Assembly (NCBI GenBank): GCA_964574335.1
Contig: CAZNNH010000060.1
Span: forward strand, 1 to 32,289
Length of the DNA: 32,289 bases
Reading direction: 5' to 3'
Origin: CAZNNH01 sp964574335
Lineage (GTDB): Bacteria > Acidobacteriota > Vicinamibacteria > Fen-336
The notes under the pieces are model-generated. The model saw only the letters and a list, made by a program, of their open reading frames with translations. It made no database searches and was not told the origin of the DNA. Of this stretch, positions 8,354 through 15,775 are shown one piece after another (the stretch's first letter is position 1; each line of letters opens with the position of its first letter). The translations under genes and the position numbers were made by a program.

Positions 8354-9628
8354 GTGGCGGCCGCGCTTGGTCTGGCGGCGTTCGTCCTGGTCGCCCTCTT
8401 GGGAGCGACCCACCCGGTCGCAGCCGGGGACACGCGCGTTAGCCTCGGCGGCCATGTCAAGTACCGGTTCCTCGGGACGCTCTATCCGGAGGACAGCTTC
8501 TTCCGGGAGCTGACCGACAGCCCCACCCTCGACCACGCCCTGGAGCTGCGCCTCAACCTGAGCCTCGATCACGGTCCCTGGCGGTTCGACGCCGGCTACC
8601 AGGCGCTGGGCCTGGGGGGCGACACCATCGAGCTCACGCGGCAGCTCCCCCCGGCGTTCGAGGCGTTCTATCCCCGCTACCCGCAGGACCAGGCCCGCCT
8701 CGTCGATCTCACCCACGTCATCCGCGACCAGGGTCGGCTGGCGCTGGTCCAGCGGCTCGACCGCCTGACCCTCGGCTACTCCGGCGCCAAGCTGGTGCTT
8801 CGGGCCGGCCGCCAGGCCCTCTCGTGGGGCAACGGCCTCGTCTACACGCCGATGGACATCCTGAACCCGTTCGATCCCGCGGCCGTCGACAAGGAGTACA
8901 AGAACGGCGACGACATGCTCTACGGGCAGTACCTGCGCGACGACGGCGACGACCTCCAGGGAGTGGCTGTCCTTCGGCGGGACCCGGCCAGCGGTGACCT
9001 GACCTCGAACGCCTCCTCGTTCGCGCTCAAGTACCACGCCCTCGCTGGCCGCGGCGAGCTGGACGTGCTGGCGGCCCGGCACTTCGGCGACGGGCTCCTC
9101 GGTCTGGGGGGCAATCTGGGGATCGGCGGGACCGTCTGGCGTGCCGACCTGGTCGTCACCCTCGGCGACCGGAAGACGGTGCTCACCGGCGTGACCAGCC
9201 TCTCCTACTCCTGGACCTGGGCCGGCAAGAACTTCAGTGGCCTCGCCGAGTACTTCTTTGGCGGCTTCGGCCAGCCGGACGGCGACTACGCCCCCGAGAG
9301 GCTGGCCGAGAACCCCGAGCTGATCGCCCGCATTGCGCGGGGCGAGCTGTTCACGCTGGGCCGGCACTACCTGGCCGGGGCGGTGACCGTCGAGGTCCAC
9401 CCCCTGCTCCAGGTCACGCCCACCGTGCTCGCCAACCTCTCCGACGGAAGCGCCCTGGTTCAGATCTCCGCCAAGGGCGATGTCCGGGAGGACCTGGTGC
9501 TGCTGGCCGCGGTCAACCTTCCCCTCGGGGCTCGCGGCACCGAGTACGGCGGCATCCCGAGCGGCGTCCCCGACAGGCCCCTCTCCACCGGCCCCGCCCT
9601 CTTCCTCCAGCTCGGCTGGTACTTCTGA
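8354..9628 (+). CDS. Outer-membrane beta-barrel protein of the export operon
   Basis: From GTG 8354 the 424-residue product starts with a signal peptide (ALGLAAFVLVALLGA, likely cleavage after PVAA). The mature part consists of alternating strands rich in Gly, Asp, Tyr and Leu, and ends in a C-terminal Phe within LQLGWYF, as in outer-membrane barrels. It contains RAGRQALSWGNG and YTPMDILNPF, patterns seen in porin-like barrels of this context. An ATG at 8306 is in frame, but it would overlap the ATPase gene and hide the signal peptide, so GTG four bases after the ATPase stop is preferred. As last gene of the operon it may be the outer-membrane partner or acceptor. The exact family is not recognised. 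Confidence 0.75.
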   Translation: MAAALGLAAFVLVALLGATHPVAAGDTRVSLGGHVKYRFLGTLYPEDSFFRELTDSPTLDHALELRLNLSLDHGPWRFDAGYQALGLGGDTIELTRQLPPAFEAFYPRYPQDQARLVDLTHVIRDQGRLALVQRLDRLTLGYSGAKLVLRAGRQALSWGNGLVYTPMDILNPFDPAAVDKEYKNGDDMLYGQYLRDDGDDLQGVAVLRRDPASGDLTSNASSFALKYHALAGRGELDVLAARHFGDGLLGLGGNLGIGGTVWRADLVVTLGDRKTVLTGVTSLSYSWTWAGKNFSGLAEYFFGGFGQPDGDYAPERLAENPELIARIARGELFTLGRHYLAGAVTVEVHPLLQVTPTVLANLSDGSALVQISAKGDVREDLVLLAAVNLPLGARGTEYGGIPSGVPDRPLSTGPALFLQLGWYF

Positions 9629-9762
9629 GCTCCTGGCCGGTCGGCGCGGTGTCTGAGGCCCGAGTCATGTGCCAAGCAAGGTCGGACACCTGCTTGTCCG
9701 CAGCCCTCAACGACTTGCACCAGGTGGCGGCGTCAGGTGGCAAGCGACGTTGACACCCGCCT

Positions 9763-10023
9763 CGGCCGTGGGCGGAGTTGTTGGCGCGCAGCTTCGCCAT
9801 AGACGTTCTGTCTTGCCCCTCCTGCGGGGGACGCATGAGACTGCTGGCGGTTCTCAAGGAGCCCGCCCGGATCGCGCGCTATCTGGCCGCGGTGGGCGAG
9901 GCGACCGAGGTGCCTCGCCGCTCGCCGAGTCGAAATCCGCCCTATTGGCGGAGCCAGGTGCTCCGGCTGAAGGCGCTGGGGCACTGGGGCAGCGACGGCA
10001 ACCGGGAAGGCGAGGAGGCGTAG
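9763..10023 (+). pseudogene. IS91-family transposase, C-terminal remnant
   Basis: The frame reads RPWAELLARSFAIDVLSCPSCGGRMRLL without a start codon, followed by EPARIARYLAAVGEATEVP. This is the C-terminal zinc-ribbon-like block (CPxCGG) that ends many IS91-type Y2 transposases. The catalytic HUH/Tyr part is missing, and I could not find it in the 130 bases upstream, so this is a dead fragment. Part of it (9865-9979) recurs at 17456-17570. The fragment lies between the export operon and the minus-strand lipoprotein gene. Confidence 0.75.
9865..9979 (+). repeat. 115-bp dispersed repeat, copy 1
   Basis: It matches 17456-17570 in the same orientation over 115 bases with about five differences. 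It encodes ARIARYLAAVGEATEVP and PPYWRSQVLRLKAL of the IS91-type transposase tail. Both copies are remnants. Confidence 0.9.
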
Positions 10024-10043
10024 CAGCGGGGGACCACCACGGG

Positions 10044-10059
10044 GCGCAGGGGCCTGCGC
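10044..10059. terminator. Palindrome between convergent genes
   Basis: GCGCAGG and CCTGCGC form a 7-bp perfect stem around GG. A second small stem (CTGGC 10061-10065, GCCAG 10075-10079) lies next to it. The pair is just beyond the stop of the minus-strand lipoprotein gene, where a terminator is expected. No T-run is present, so the function is uncertain. Confidence 0.3.
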
Positions 10060-10087
10060 GCTGGCGGGCCCCGAGCCAGCCGCCCTC

Positions 10088-11257
10088 TCAGTGAGCCTCG
10101 CCGATCGCCTCGAGAAGCACGAAATACATGGCGAGGCTGTCGTCGAGCCACGCCGGATCCGTCTGCAGCGGCCCCAAGGCGACCGGCCCCGTCGGGTAGT
10201 CGCGGCTGTACACCTGGAAGGGCCGGATGTCCACGCCGGCCCGGCTGATCTGGATCTGCACGGTGTGCGGGTAGTCCTCGGACTGTCTCTCCCACCCCTT
10301 CAGCCAGGACGGCCGGGGCGTGCCATGCACGCAGACGACATAGGCACGGGTCGGGCGATCAACGTGGAAGCTGAGCAGCGGGTCCTCGCGCGACATCCGG
10401 GCCCGGTAAGGGGTGGCAATGTAGTCCAGGCCGCGCAGTCTGGGACTGACGACCACCGCCGTCGGACTGCAATCCGTATAGACGCTCGCGCCCTCTCGAA
10501 AGTCGCGGCGTACCTCAAAGTGGGGTGGCAGGCCGAGGACCTGAACCGATGGAGAAGACGTTGGCGTTTCTTGGCCCAGACGGACTCTGAACCACTCTGC
10601 TGCCAGTGTCTCGAGCTCCCTGCGCCTGGCCTTCTCCTCCTTCAGCTTGCTGAACCTGACGTCCCTCCCCTTGCGGAGCTCGTCGGCGGACACATCGGCC
10701 GGGATAGTCCCGACGGCCGCGACCCTCGCCGAGGTCATGGCCTCCGTGACCTCGACCAGAGTCCCCATCTCCTCGGTGAGCCGTTCGTAGGTGTGCGGAT
10801 TGGCCCCGTACTCGATCCACTTCGTGTCCTTCACCTGCGGCGTCAGCCGGAGCCTCTTGCCTCCGTCCAGGAGGAGTGGCGTATACGGGGTGGGCTTCTT
10901 GGTATCGAGCGCGAGCTCCAGACTCAACACGTTGGGTCCGTAGGGCAGGTTGCTGGCAAGACACCGGCCGAGGCGCGGCTGGCCGCTCGGGTGTCTGGTG
11001 TCGACCTCGCACTGGACCATCCCGCCGACCTTCGCCTTGTTCATCTCGGACGAGGTGGTCAGGATGAGCAGCGTCATGGTGCAGACTTCACGCTTCTTGC
11101 CCCAGCGGTCCATCTCGCTACATCGCGCGCAGTACCACACCGCATCGGCGAAGTCTGGAGGTGACGCTTGATCCACGGGCACGGAGCCGGATCCGCACCC
11201 TGCGATCTGGGTTGCTAGACCGGCAATAGCCAGCCCCTGAAACTTGATGTTCCTCAT
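10088..11257 (-). CDS. Putative lipoprotein with C-terminal beta-sandwich module
   Basis: The 389-residue protein begins with a hydrophobic segment ending in IAGC, a valid lipobox with Cys at about 21, so it is probably lipid-anchored. The first third has Cys pairs (WYCARC) and is not recognised. The middle (about 190-230) is a charged, probably helical stretch. The C-terminal third has the pattern of a beta-sandwich module found in bacterial carbohydrate-active and secreted proteins: VYTD, LRGLDYIATP, LLSFHVDRPTRAYVVC, PSWLKGW and FQVYSRDYPTGPVALG. It is the last of three minus-strand genes (13015 to 10088), 35 bases after the preceding ORF. Carbohydrate or cell-surface binding is a guess from that module. 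Confidence 0.7.
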   Translation of the reverse strand: MRNIKFQGLAIAGLATQIAGCGSGSVPVDQASPPDFADAVWYCARCSEMDRWGKKREVCTMTLLILTTSSEMNKAKVGGMVQCEVDTRHPSGQPRLGRCLASNLPYGPNVLSLELALDTKKPTPYTPLLLDGGKRLRLTPQVKDTKWIEYGANPHTYERLTEEMGTLVEVTEAMTSARVAAVGTIPADVSADELRKGRDVRFSKLKEEKARRRELETLAAEWFRVRLGQETPTSSPSVQVLGLPPHFEVRRDFREGASVYTDCSPTAVVVSPRLRGLDYIATPYRARMSREDPLLSFHVDRPTRAYVVCVHGTPRPSWLKGWERQSEDYPHTVQIQISRAGVDIRPFQVYSRDYPTGPVALGPLQTDPAWLDDSLAMYFVLLEAIGEAH

Positions 11258-11292
11258 GTCAGCGGCGAATCATGCCGACCCCGATAGGTTGG

Positions 11293-11775
11293 CTACTCGG
11301 CGTAGCCGAGCGCCTTGAGCTGAGCGGCCAGCTCGGGGTCGAGGCCGCGCGGGCTGTCGGGGGCGGAGACCGCAACGGACCATGCCACGAGCGGATCCCG
11401 CTGGTCGTCCAGCGCCGGGACGTCGGCCCAGGCGCTGGCCAGAGACAAGGCGCTCGCCTGGAAACAGCTCGAGGGCCAGGGAGGCGCCGGGGGGGCGGTC
11501 TCGACGAGCAGGTGGCGTTCGCCTCCCCTCGGCTGGAACCGGTACTCGCAGGTCCTACCTCCGGCACCGAGGCGAAGCTGGTCTCCGTCCTCGATGAGCA
11601 ACCGGCTCGCTCGTTCGATGGGGGCCGCGGCCGTGATCTCCAGGCGAGTCTCCTCGGCGGTCGGGGGTGGCGCAAGGGTCAGGCGGTAGCCCTCCTGTCC
11701 ACCCTGCAAGAACCGGAGGCTGCGCCCATGCCGCACCCCTGTCAGGCGGAGACAGTCCCTGCGGTCGCATTTCAA
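11293..11775 (-). CDS. Unknown protein, possibly a truncated sulfatase-like C-terminus
   Basis: The frame gives up to 160 residues from a TTG codon and stays open upstream into the end of the beta-lactamase-like gene, so no convincing start exists. The predicted protein is beta-rich, with no signal peptide. It ends in LDPELAAQLKALGYAE, a tail I know from the C-termini of sulfatase and alkaline-phosphatase-type proteins. No sulfatase catalytic motif is present. It is best seen as the 3' remnant of a longer gene, or as a small gene with a poor start. The coding frame itself is supported by its length and third-position GC. Confidence 0.45.
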   Translation of the reverse strand: MKCDRRDCLRLTGVRHGRSLRFLQGGQEGYRLTLAPPPTAEETRLEITAAAPIERASRLLIEDGDQLRLGAGGRTCEYRFQPRGGERHLLVETAPPAPPWPSSCFQASALSLASAWADVPALDDQRDPLVAWSVAVSAPDSPRGLDPELAAQLKALGYAE

Positions 11776-11815
11776 ACCGCTTCGCCCAGCACCCCTACAC
11801 CGCGTCCTCCCGTCT

Positions 11816-13015
11816 TCATCCAGAGCATTCCGCTTGCACGACCGCCAGCACCTGTATCATCAGCCGCAACGGCGCAACCCGGTCTTCCGTCTGGTTGACG
11901 GTTCCCGCCATGTACACATCCAAGTCCTCGGAATAGTAAAGGAAGGATCCGGGAGACCCCGAATGCCCCCACACGGGTGGCGGAACCGTTCCCAGATTCA
12001 TGAACGAGAAATCGAGGTACGTGGTGCCATATCCGTATTGAAAGGGAAGATTGCTCAACGGCCGCCAGACATGCATCCGGTCCAACGTGTCGTTGCGGAT
12101 GATCCGCCCTTCCTTGAGGGCTTGCAGGAAGAAGACGGCCTCTCTCGCCGTGGAGACGATGCCGCCGTCGGCCCAGTAGGCTCCATTGGAGCGTACTCTC
12201 GCGATGTTCAGATCTCCGGCGAAGACATCCGCGGGCGCCGCAGACGGCCCGATCCGGGGCTCGGAATACCCGGCCAACCAGGTGTGCTGCAGCCCCAGAG
12301 GACGAAAGAAGAACTCGTCGTATACCCTTTCCAGGGATCTGCCCGTGACGGCCTCGATGATCATGCCCAACAGCTGATAGTTGGTATCGGAGTAGTACGC
12401 AGCCGTCGCCGGCGGGAAATGCGGCTCCAGGTCGTCGCGGGCCCTTTCGATCGTCTCCTCGACGGTCCATGATCGCTCCGGGTTCTCCACGAACATCTCG
12501 TAGAGGCTGGATCCTCCCTGGGGTTTGTCGTCATAGTAATCGGCAATCCCGGACGTCTGGGACAACAGCTGCTCGATGGTGACTTCGCGGGAATAGTCCT
12601 TCCCCTGATACACATGAATGCCCCGAATGAGCTCATCGGGAAGGTAGTCCGCCATGGGATCATCGAGGGCGAGCGCGCCCTGCTCCTGCAGGCGCATGAT
12701 GGCCGCAGCCGTATAGAGCTTGGTGATGCTGGCGACATAGATCGGCGTGTCGCTGGTCATCGGTACCTGGCCGGTCGCATTGGCGATGCCCGCTGCGCCC
12801 GACCACGCGAACGAACCATCCCCTTTCATGACGGCCACAACGCAGCTCCGGATCTGCGCGCTGCCTTCCACTTGATTCGCAACAAGGGCATCCAATTCCG
12901 GGTTCTCGTCATCAAACGGCGGATGCCTCGGCTGCCGAACGGTCAAGACGATTCCCGCGACGACCGCCACCATCACGAATGTCAGAACGACGGGTACGAC
13001 AATCCTCCATCTCAT
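11816..13015 (-). CDS. Membrane-anchored serine hydrolase, class C beta-lactamase family
   Basis: This 399-residue protein belongs to the beta-lactamase/DD-peptidase-like serine hydrolases. An N-terminal hydrophobic helix (about 5-26) probably anchors it or acts as a signal peptide. The nucleophile motif is S96-ITK99. The second motif is Y208-S-D, where many relatives have YxN but Asp is also frequent. The third motif is H351-SG in VWGHSGSPG. The fold is full length. Many such proteins cleave peptides or esters rather than beta-lactams, so antibiotic resistance should not be assumed. ATG 13015 has only a GGAG directly adjoining it, so the start is reasonable but not strongly marked. Confidence 0.9.
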   Translation of the reverse strand: MRWRIVVPVVLTFVMVAVVAGIVLTVRQPRHPPFDDENPELDALVANQVEGSAQIRSCVVAVMKGDGSFAWSGAAGIANATGQVPMTSDTPIYVASITKLYTAAAIMRLQEQGALALDDPMADYLPDELIRGIHVYQGKDYSREVTIEQLLSQTSGIADYYDDKPQGGSSLYEMFVENPERSWTVEETIERARDDLEPHFPPATAAYYSDTNYQLLGMIIEAVTGRSLERVYDEFFFRPLGLQHTWLAGYSEPRIGPSAAPADVFAGDLNIARVRSNGAYWADGGIVSTAREAVFFLQALKEGRIIRNDTLDRMHVWRPLSNLPFQYGYGTTYLDFSFMNLGTVPPPVWGHSGSPGSFLYYSEDLDVYMAGTVNQTEDRVAPLRLMIQVLAVVQAECSG

Positions 13016-13035
13016 CTCCGGTGTACCTCACGCAG

Positions 13036-13562
13036 TCAAGTGAGAACTTCCAGCCAGCGACGGCGCTCGTAGGAGCGGAACGTGAGCCCGGCCACCATCA
13101 CGGTGGCCAGCAAGGCCAAGGCTCCGGCAGAGGCGATCGCGAGGTTGTGACGGATGGGTCGAAGGACCGAGGGGTCATGGATGGCAAGCGGGACCGCGAT
13201 CTCCACCGCCAGCAGCGAGCGCGGCACACCGCCCGGAGAGCATCCGGCGCCACAATGGGTGTGGCGGGCGTCTTTGGCTCTGTGCCGTGAAGAGGGAAGA
13301 CCTCAACCAGGAACTCACCCGCGGGGGACGGGATGGTCGTGAAGGGCGGCTGGTGAGCGCGGGAATGGGCGCTCTGCTCATCCGCCGGGAAGATACCCTT
13401 CTCGACCCTGCCGCTGTGGGCCAGTGTGGTTCCGTCCGGGCGCCTCAGCTCGAGCCACAGGGCGTTGTCCAGGGCTGGCCCGGCCCCGGAGGCGAGCACC
13501 GCGGCCGGAGACACCGGCGGTATCGGAGGGCGCCTCAGCGTCTGCTCGAGCTCGGAGACGGG
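13036..13562 (-). pseudogene. Broken signalling-protein N-terminal fragment (histidine kinase or phosphatase type)
   Basis: Two frames together resemble the sensor end of a membrane signalling protein. From 13562 the first reads VSELEQTLRRP, then LWLELRRPDGTTLAHSGRVE and a PAGEFLVEVFPL strand. Around 13210-13230 the reading frame must change to continue as LLAVEIAVPL, then a membrane helix (LAIASAGALALLATVMVAGL) and RSYERRRWLE. It stops at 13036, before any catalytic domain. There is no start codon, since the fragment begins directly after the stop of the small antitoxin-like gene. A frameshift plus loss of both ends marks a decayed gene. The parent could be a histidine kinase or a SpoIIE-type phosphatase. 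Confidence 0.55.
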
Positions 13563-13805
13563 TCAGCCCTCGCGCTCGCCAGCGGGCATGACGCCAGTGT
13601 CCCGTCGCCTGATCTCGTCCACGGCGTCGTCGACTGTGACGTCCCTGAAGAGGTCCTGGCGTTCCAGCGTGTAGTCTCCGTGGCCGGGGTCATACTCCAT
13701 CAGGAACCGAATCGCACCTGAGATCCCGAGTCGCTCAGTCAGCGCCTTCCACCCCTCTCGTCGGAGCTCGTATGCCGAGAGCGCGGGCCGCGTTGCTGCG
13801 CTCAT
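13563..13805 (-). CDS. Small antitoxin-like protein next to PIN gene
   Basis: The 80-residue protein has the pattern ELRREGWKALTERLG, then AIRFLMEYDPGHGDYT and ERQDLF, seen in short proteins encoded beside PIN-domain genes and assumed to be their antitoxins. Its ATG overlaps the stop of the PIN gene by four bases (ATGA), so the two are translationally coupled. The order here is toxin first. The C-terminus (about 65-80) is unstructured. The antitoxin role is inferred from context and family memory, not from a known DNA-binding motif. Confidence 0.7.
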   Translation of the reverse strand: MSAATRPALSAYELRREGWKALTERLGISGAIRFLMEYDPGHGDYTLERQDLFRDVTVDDAVDEIRRRDTGVMPAGEREG

Positions 13806-14260
13806 CCCTCACCCCCTTCGACTTCTTTCAGCACATGCACGGGATTCACGATAGAGACGGCCAGACGATCGCGATGCTTCTTGCCCAGAGCCAGCAGCCG
13901 GTCGTCCGTCGTGGCTAGCCAAGCGGCGCCGGCTGCCTCCGCAAACGCGGCATGGAGGGCATCGAGGGCACCAAAGCCGAGGGTCTCCAGGGTACGTGCG
14001 CGACTCGCCACGTTCTCGGACAGGTCGACCGCGACGGTAGCCCCTTCGAGCCACAAGGCAGCCGCTAGCCGGCGATCCTCGCGGGGGTTCTTATCGTTCT
14101 CGAGCCTGTGAGCCGGAGATCGAACCAGCGCGATCAGACGCCGCTCGGCCCTGTCGATCAGTCCAGCAACGGCCGCGCTCTCGAGGCGAACCCGCTCGGC
14201 CCGCTGGTCGTCGAAGGGCCGCTTGAGACAGCACACATCCAGGTAGAGCAGCGCACCCAT
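13802..14260 (-). CDS. PIN-domain protein, probable VapC-like toxin
   Basis: From ATG 14260 the product has 152 residues, the normal size of a PIN nuclease. The fold's acidic residues are visible: D8 in LYLDVCCLKRPFDD, E27, D100 in ALDALHAAF and D119/D120 in ATTDDRLL. PIN toxins are metal-dependent RNases. The frame is open to 14404, but the family homology starts at the strand LLYLD, so the short form is chosen. No good ribosome binding site precedes it. It overlaps the small antitoxin-like gene downstream. The RNA target cannot be deduced. Confidence 0.8.
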   Translation of the reverse strand: MGALLYLDVCCLKRPFDDQRAERVRLESAAVAGLIDRAERRLIALVRSPAHRLENDKNPREDRRLAAALWLEGATVAVDLSENVASRARTLETLGFGALDALHAAFAEAAGAAWLATTDDRLLALGKKHRDRLAVSIVNPVHVLKEVEGGEG

Positions 14261-14418
14261 GAAGTGATGATACAACCACCGCATGCCGGCCCAGCGGTCG
14301 GTCTGGCTGGCGGTGCGGAGCTTCGGGGCCGAGCTCGGCACTCCGCCGTTGCGGTACCGGGCCGCACCGCTGACGACCTGGGCGGGACAGCCCCAGTGGT
14401 CCAACTGAGGGATCGCGC

Positions 14419-14446
14419 TTGACGGAGAGTTTAGCGACTATACAAT
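14419..14446 (+). promoter_or_regulatory. Strong sigma70-like promoter of the MarR gene
   Basis: TTGACG (14419-14424) and TACAAT (14441-14446) are spaced by 16 bases; each differs from consensus by one base. Transcription would start near 14453, leaving about 19 bases before ATG 14472 and making the upstream GTG 14454 nearly leaderless. The promoter overlaps a palindrome shared with the next gene. Confidence 0.6.
14430..14442. promoter_or_regulatory. Imperfect MarR operator within its own promoter
   Basis: TTTAGCGACTATA matches the perfect palindrome at 14951-14963 (TTTAGCGGCTAAA) at 11 of 13 positions. It lies between the -35 and -10 elements, so binding would block transcription. This suggests autorepression, by inference. 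Confidence 0.55.
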
Positions 14447-14471
14447 CATCGGCGTGGCGCCCAGGGCCGAT

Positions 14472-14927
14472 ATGGACAGTTTCAGTCGAATCAGCGAGCA
14501 GTTCCAGCGGATCGCACGCAAGTTCGTGGCGATCGAGTCGCTGCCGGTCCGTTTCGACGACGGCCAGACCTACCATTCCGCGGAGGTCCACACCGTGGCC
14601 CTGATCGGACGCCATCCCGACGCCAGCGGGACGCAGTTGGCGTCTCTGGCCGGCGTGACCCGCGGGGCGATCTCGCAGATGTTGTCGAGGCTGGAGAAGC
14701 GCGGGCTCATCGAGCGCGATCACCCGGCTGACAACGCAAAGGAGGTTCGAGCGCGCCTCACGGACAAGGGCCGACGGCTGTTCCGCAGCCATGAGGACCA
14801 CCACACGCGCTTCGACCGCAGGCTTCTCGATCGCTTCGGCACGATGAGCGGGTCTGAGATCACGTTCCTGGAGAACGTGCTCACATCGATCGAGCGCTAC
14901 CTCAATGCCTATCACGAGGCGCTCTGA
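14472..14927 (+). CDS. MarR-family transcriptional regulator
   Basis: The 151-residue protein has the MarR winged-helix layout: an N-terminal dimerisation helix, a helix-turn-helix around DASGTQLASLAGVTRGAISQML, and the wing with RLEKRGLIERDHPADNAKEVRARLT. Two C-terminal dimerisation helices follow. MarR dimers bind short palindromes and are usually released by small ligands. ATG 14472 is preferred over GTG 14454 because the promoter would start transcription almost on the GTG. The methyltransferase gene follows after 52 bases and carries the same operator, so it is a likely target. Confidence 0.88.
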   Translation: MDSFSRISEQFQRIARKFVAIESLPVRFDDGQTYHSAEVHTVALIGRHPDASGTQLASLAGVTRGAISQMLSRLEKRGLIERDHPADNAKEVRARLTDKGRRLFRSHEDHHTRFDRRLLDRFGTMSGSEITFLENVLTSIERYLNAYHEAL

Positions 14928-14950
14928 GGACCCCCTTTTTTGGGTCTATG

Positions 14951-14963
14951 TTTAGCGGCTAAA
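14951..14963. promoter_or_regulatory. Perfect palindromic operator upstream of methyltransferase
   Basis: TTTAGC-G-GCTAAA is a perfect 13-base palindrome with a single central base, of the size typical for MarR sites. It lies 16 bases before the methyltransferase start and just before its ribosome binding site. The imperfect copy in the marR promoter supports joint control. Confidence 0.65.
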
Positions 14964-14979
14964 GCAACGGAGGGTCAGG

Positions 14980-15564
14980 ATGGAGAACACGACCGCGGAA
15001 AGAGAGCGGGAGATCCAGGCGATGCGGCTCGATCCTCTCGAGTTCCGCGCCATGAACAACGGGCTGCGCTTCTTCCTCCAGCGCCATTGGGAGATGGCGA
15101 TCTTTCGACGAATGCTGCGGAAGCGAGGCGTTAGCCTGGAAGGGAAGCGGGTCCTCGACGCCGGCTGCGGCTCCGGGTTCGGCGCGTTGCTGATCAAGGA
15201 GACGCTGCGGCCCGCACACGTCAGCGGGATCGACATCATGCCGGAGCAGATCGCCATCGCGCGTCGGCGCGCCCCGCACATGGATTTCGACGTCGGCGAC
15301 CTGACGCAGATCCCCTCGGACGGCGCCAGCTATGACGCCGTCTTCGTGTTCGGAGTGCTCCACCATGTCCCCCGCTGGCACGATGGGCTCTCGGAGATCA
15401 ACCGTGTGCTGAGGCCGGGCGGTCACCTGCTCGTGGAGGAGCCGCGCCACAGGTTCACGTTCGCCGAGCTCGAGAACGGCATCCGCCGTGCCGTCTTCGA
15501 GATCCTGGAGACCCGACGCTTCGGCCTGGGCTACTTCAGAAGCTACCTGGCCCGGAAGCCCTGA
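14980..15564 (+). CDS. SAM-dependent class I methyltransferase
   Basis: This 194-residue enzyme has the class I (Methyltransf_11/25-like) fold. Motif I is DAGCGSGFG (60-68), the acidic end of strand beta2 is D85 in SGIDIMP, motif II is YDAVFVFGVLHHV, and NRVLRPGGHLLVEEP follows. The first 50 residues form a helical cap that may set specificity. GGAGGG five bases before ATG 14980 is an excellent ribosome binding site. The MarR-type palindrome directly upstream suggests induction by a ligand. Together with the regulator this may be a detoxification or small-molecule modification pair. The acceptor substrate is unknown. Confidence 0.88.
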   Translation: MENTTAEREREIQAMRLDPLEFRAMNNGLRFFLQRHWEMAIFRRMLRKRGVSLEGKRVLDAGCGSGFGALLIKETLRPAHVSGIDIMPEQIAIARRRAPHMDFDVGDLTQIPSDGASYDAVFVFGVLHHVPRWHDGLSEINRVLRPGGHLLVEEPRHRFTFAELENGIRRAVFEILETRRFGLGYFRSYLARKP

Positions 15565-15775
15565 CGGATCGTCACAACCGTGAGCGGGCGCCCGCGGCCG
15601 GGCTCGGCCTCCGAGGTCTGGCCACTCGCCCGGCCCCGCAGCCGGAGTCCTCATCGCGTCGGCGACTTTCGACGAGCCATACTTGGGTGGGATCCCCCAG
15701 ACAACAAGATGGGGGAGAATGGGCCACCGGTCTTGGTGAGCCCGAGTGACCATCCATACTCAAACCAGACGAACC

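Noticed and set aside
9683..9700. Hairpin CGGACA / TGTCCG after the barrel gene as an operon terminator
   Set aside because: Only six paired bases and no T-run; too weak to call.
11816..13015. Antibiotic-resistance beta-lactamase
   Set aside because: The family motifs fit, but most such membrane-anchored hydrolases act on other substrates. Resistance is not supported by sequence alone.
14929..14946. GACCC / GGGTC inverted repeat with a T-rich loop as a terminator of marR
   Set aside because: The T-run is in the loop rather than after the stem, and the stem has only five to six pairs.
15693..15716. Hairpin TCCCCCA / TGGGGGA with a 10-base loop upstream of the HEAT gene
   Set aside because: The stem is short with no T-run, and GC-rich DNA forms such hairpins by chance. 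The 211-base region holds nothing else recognisable.
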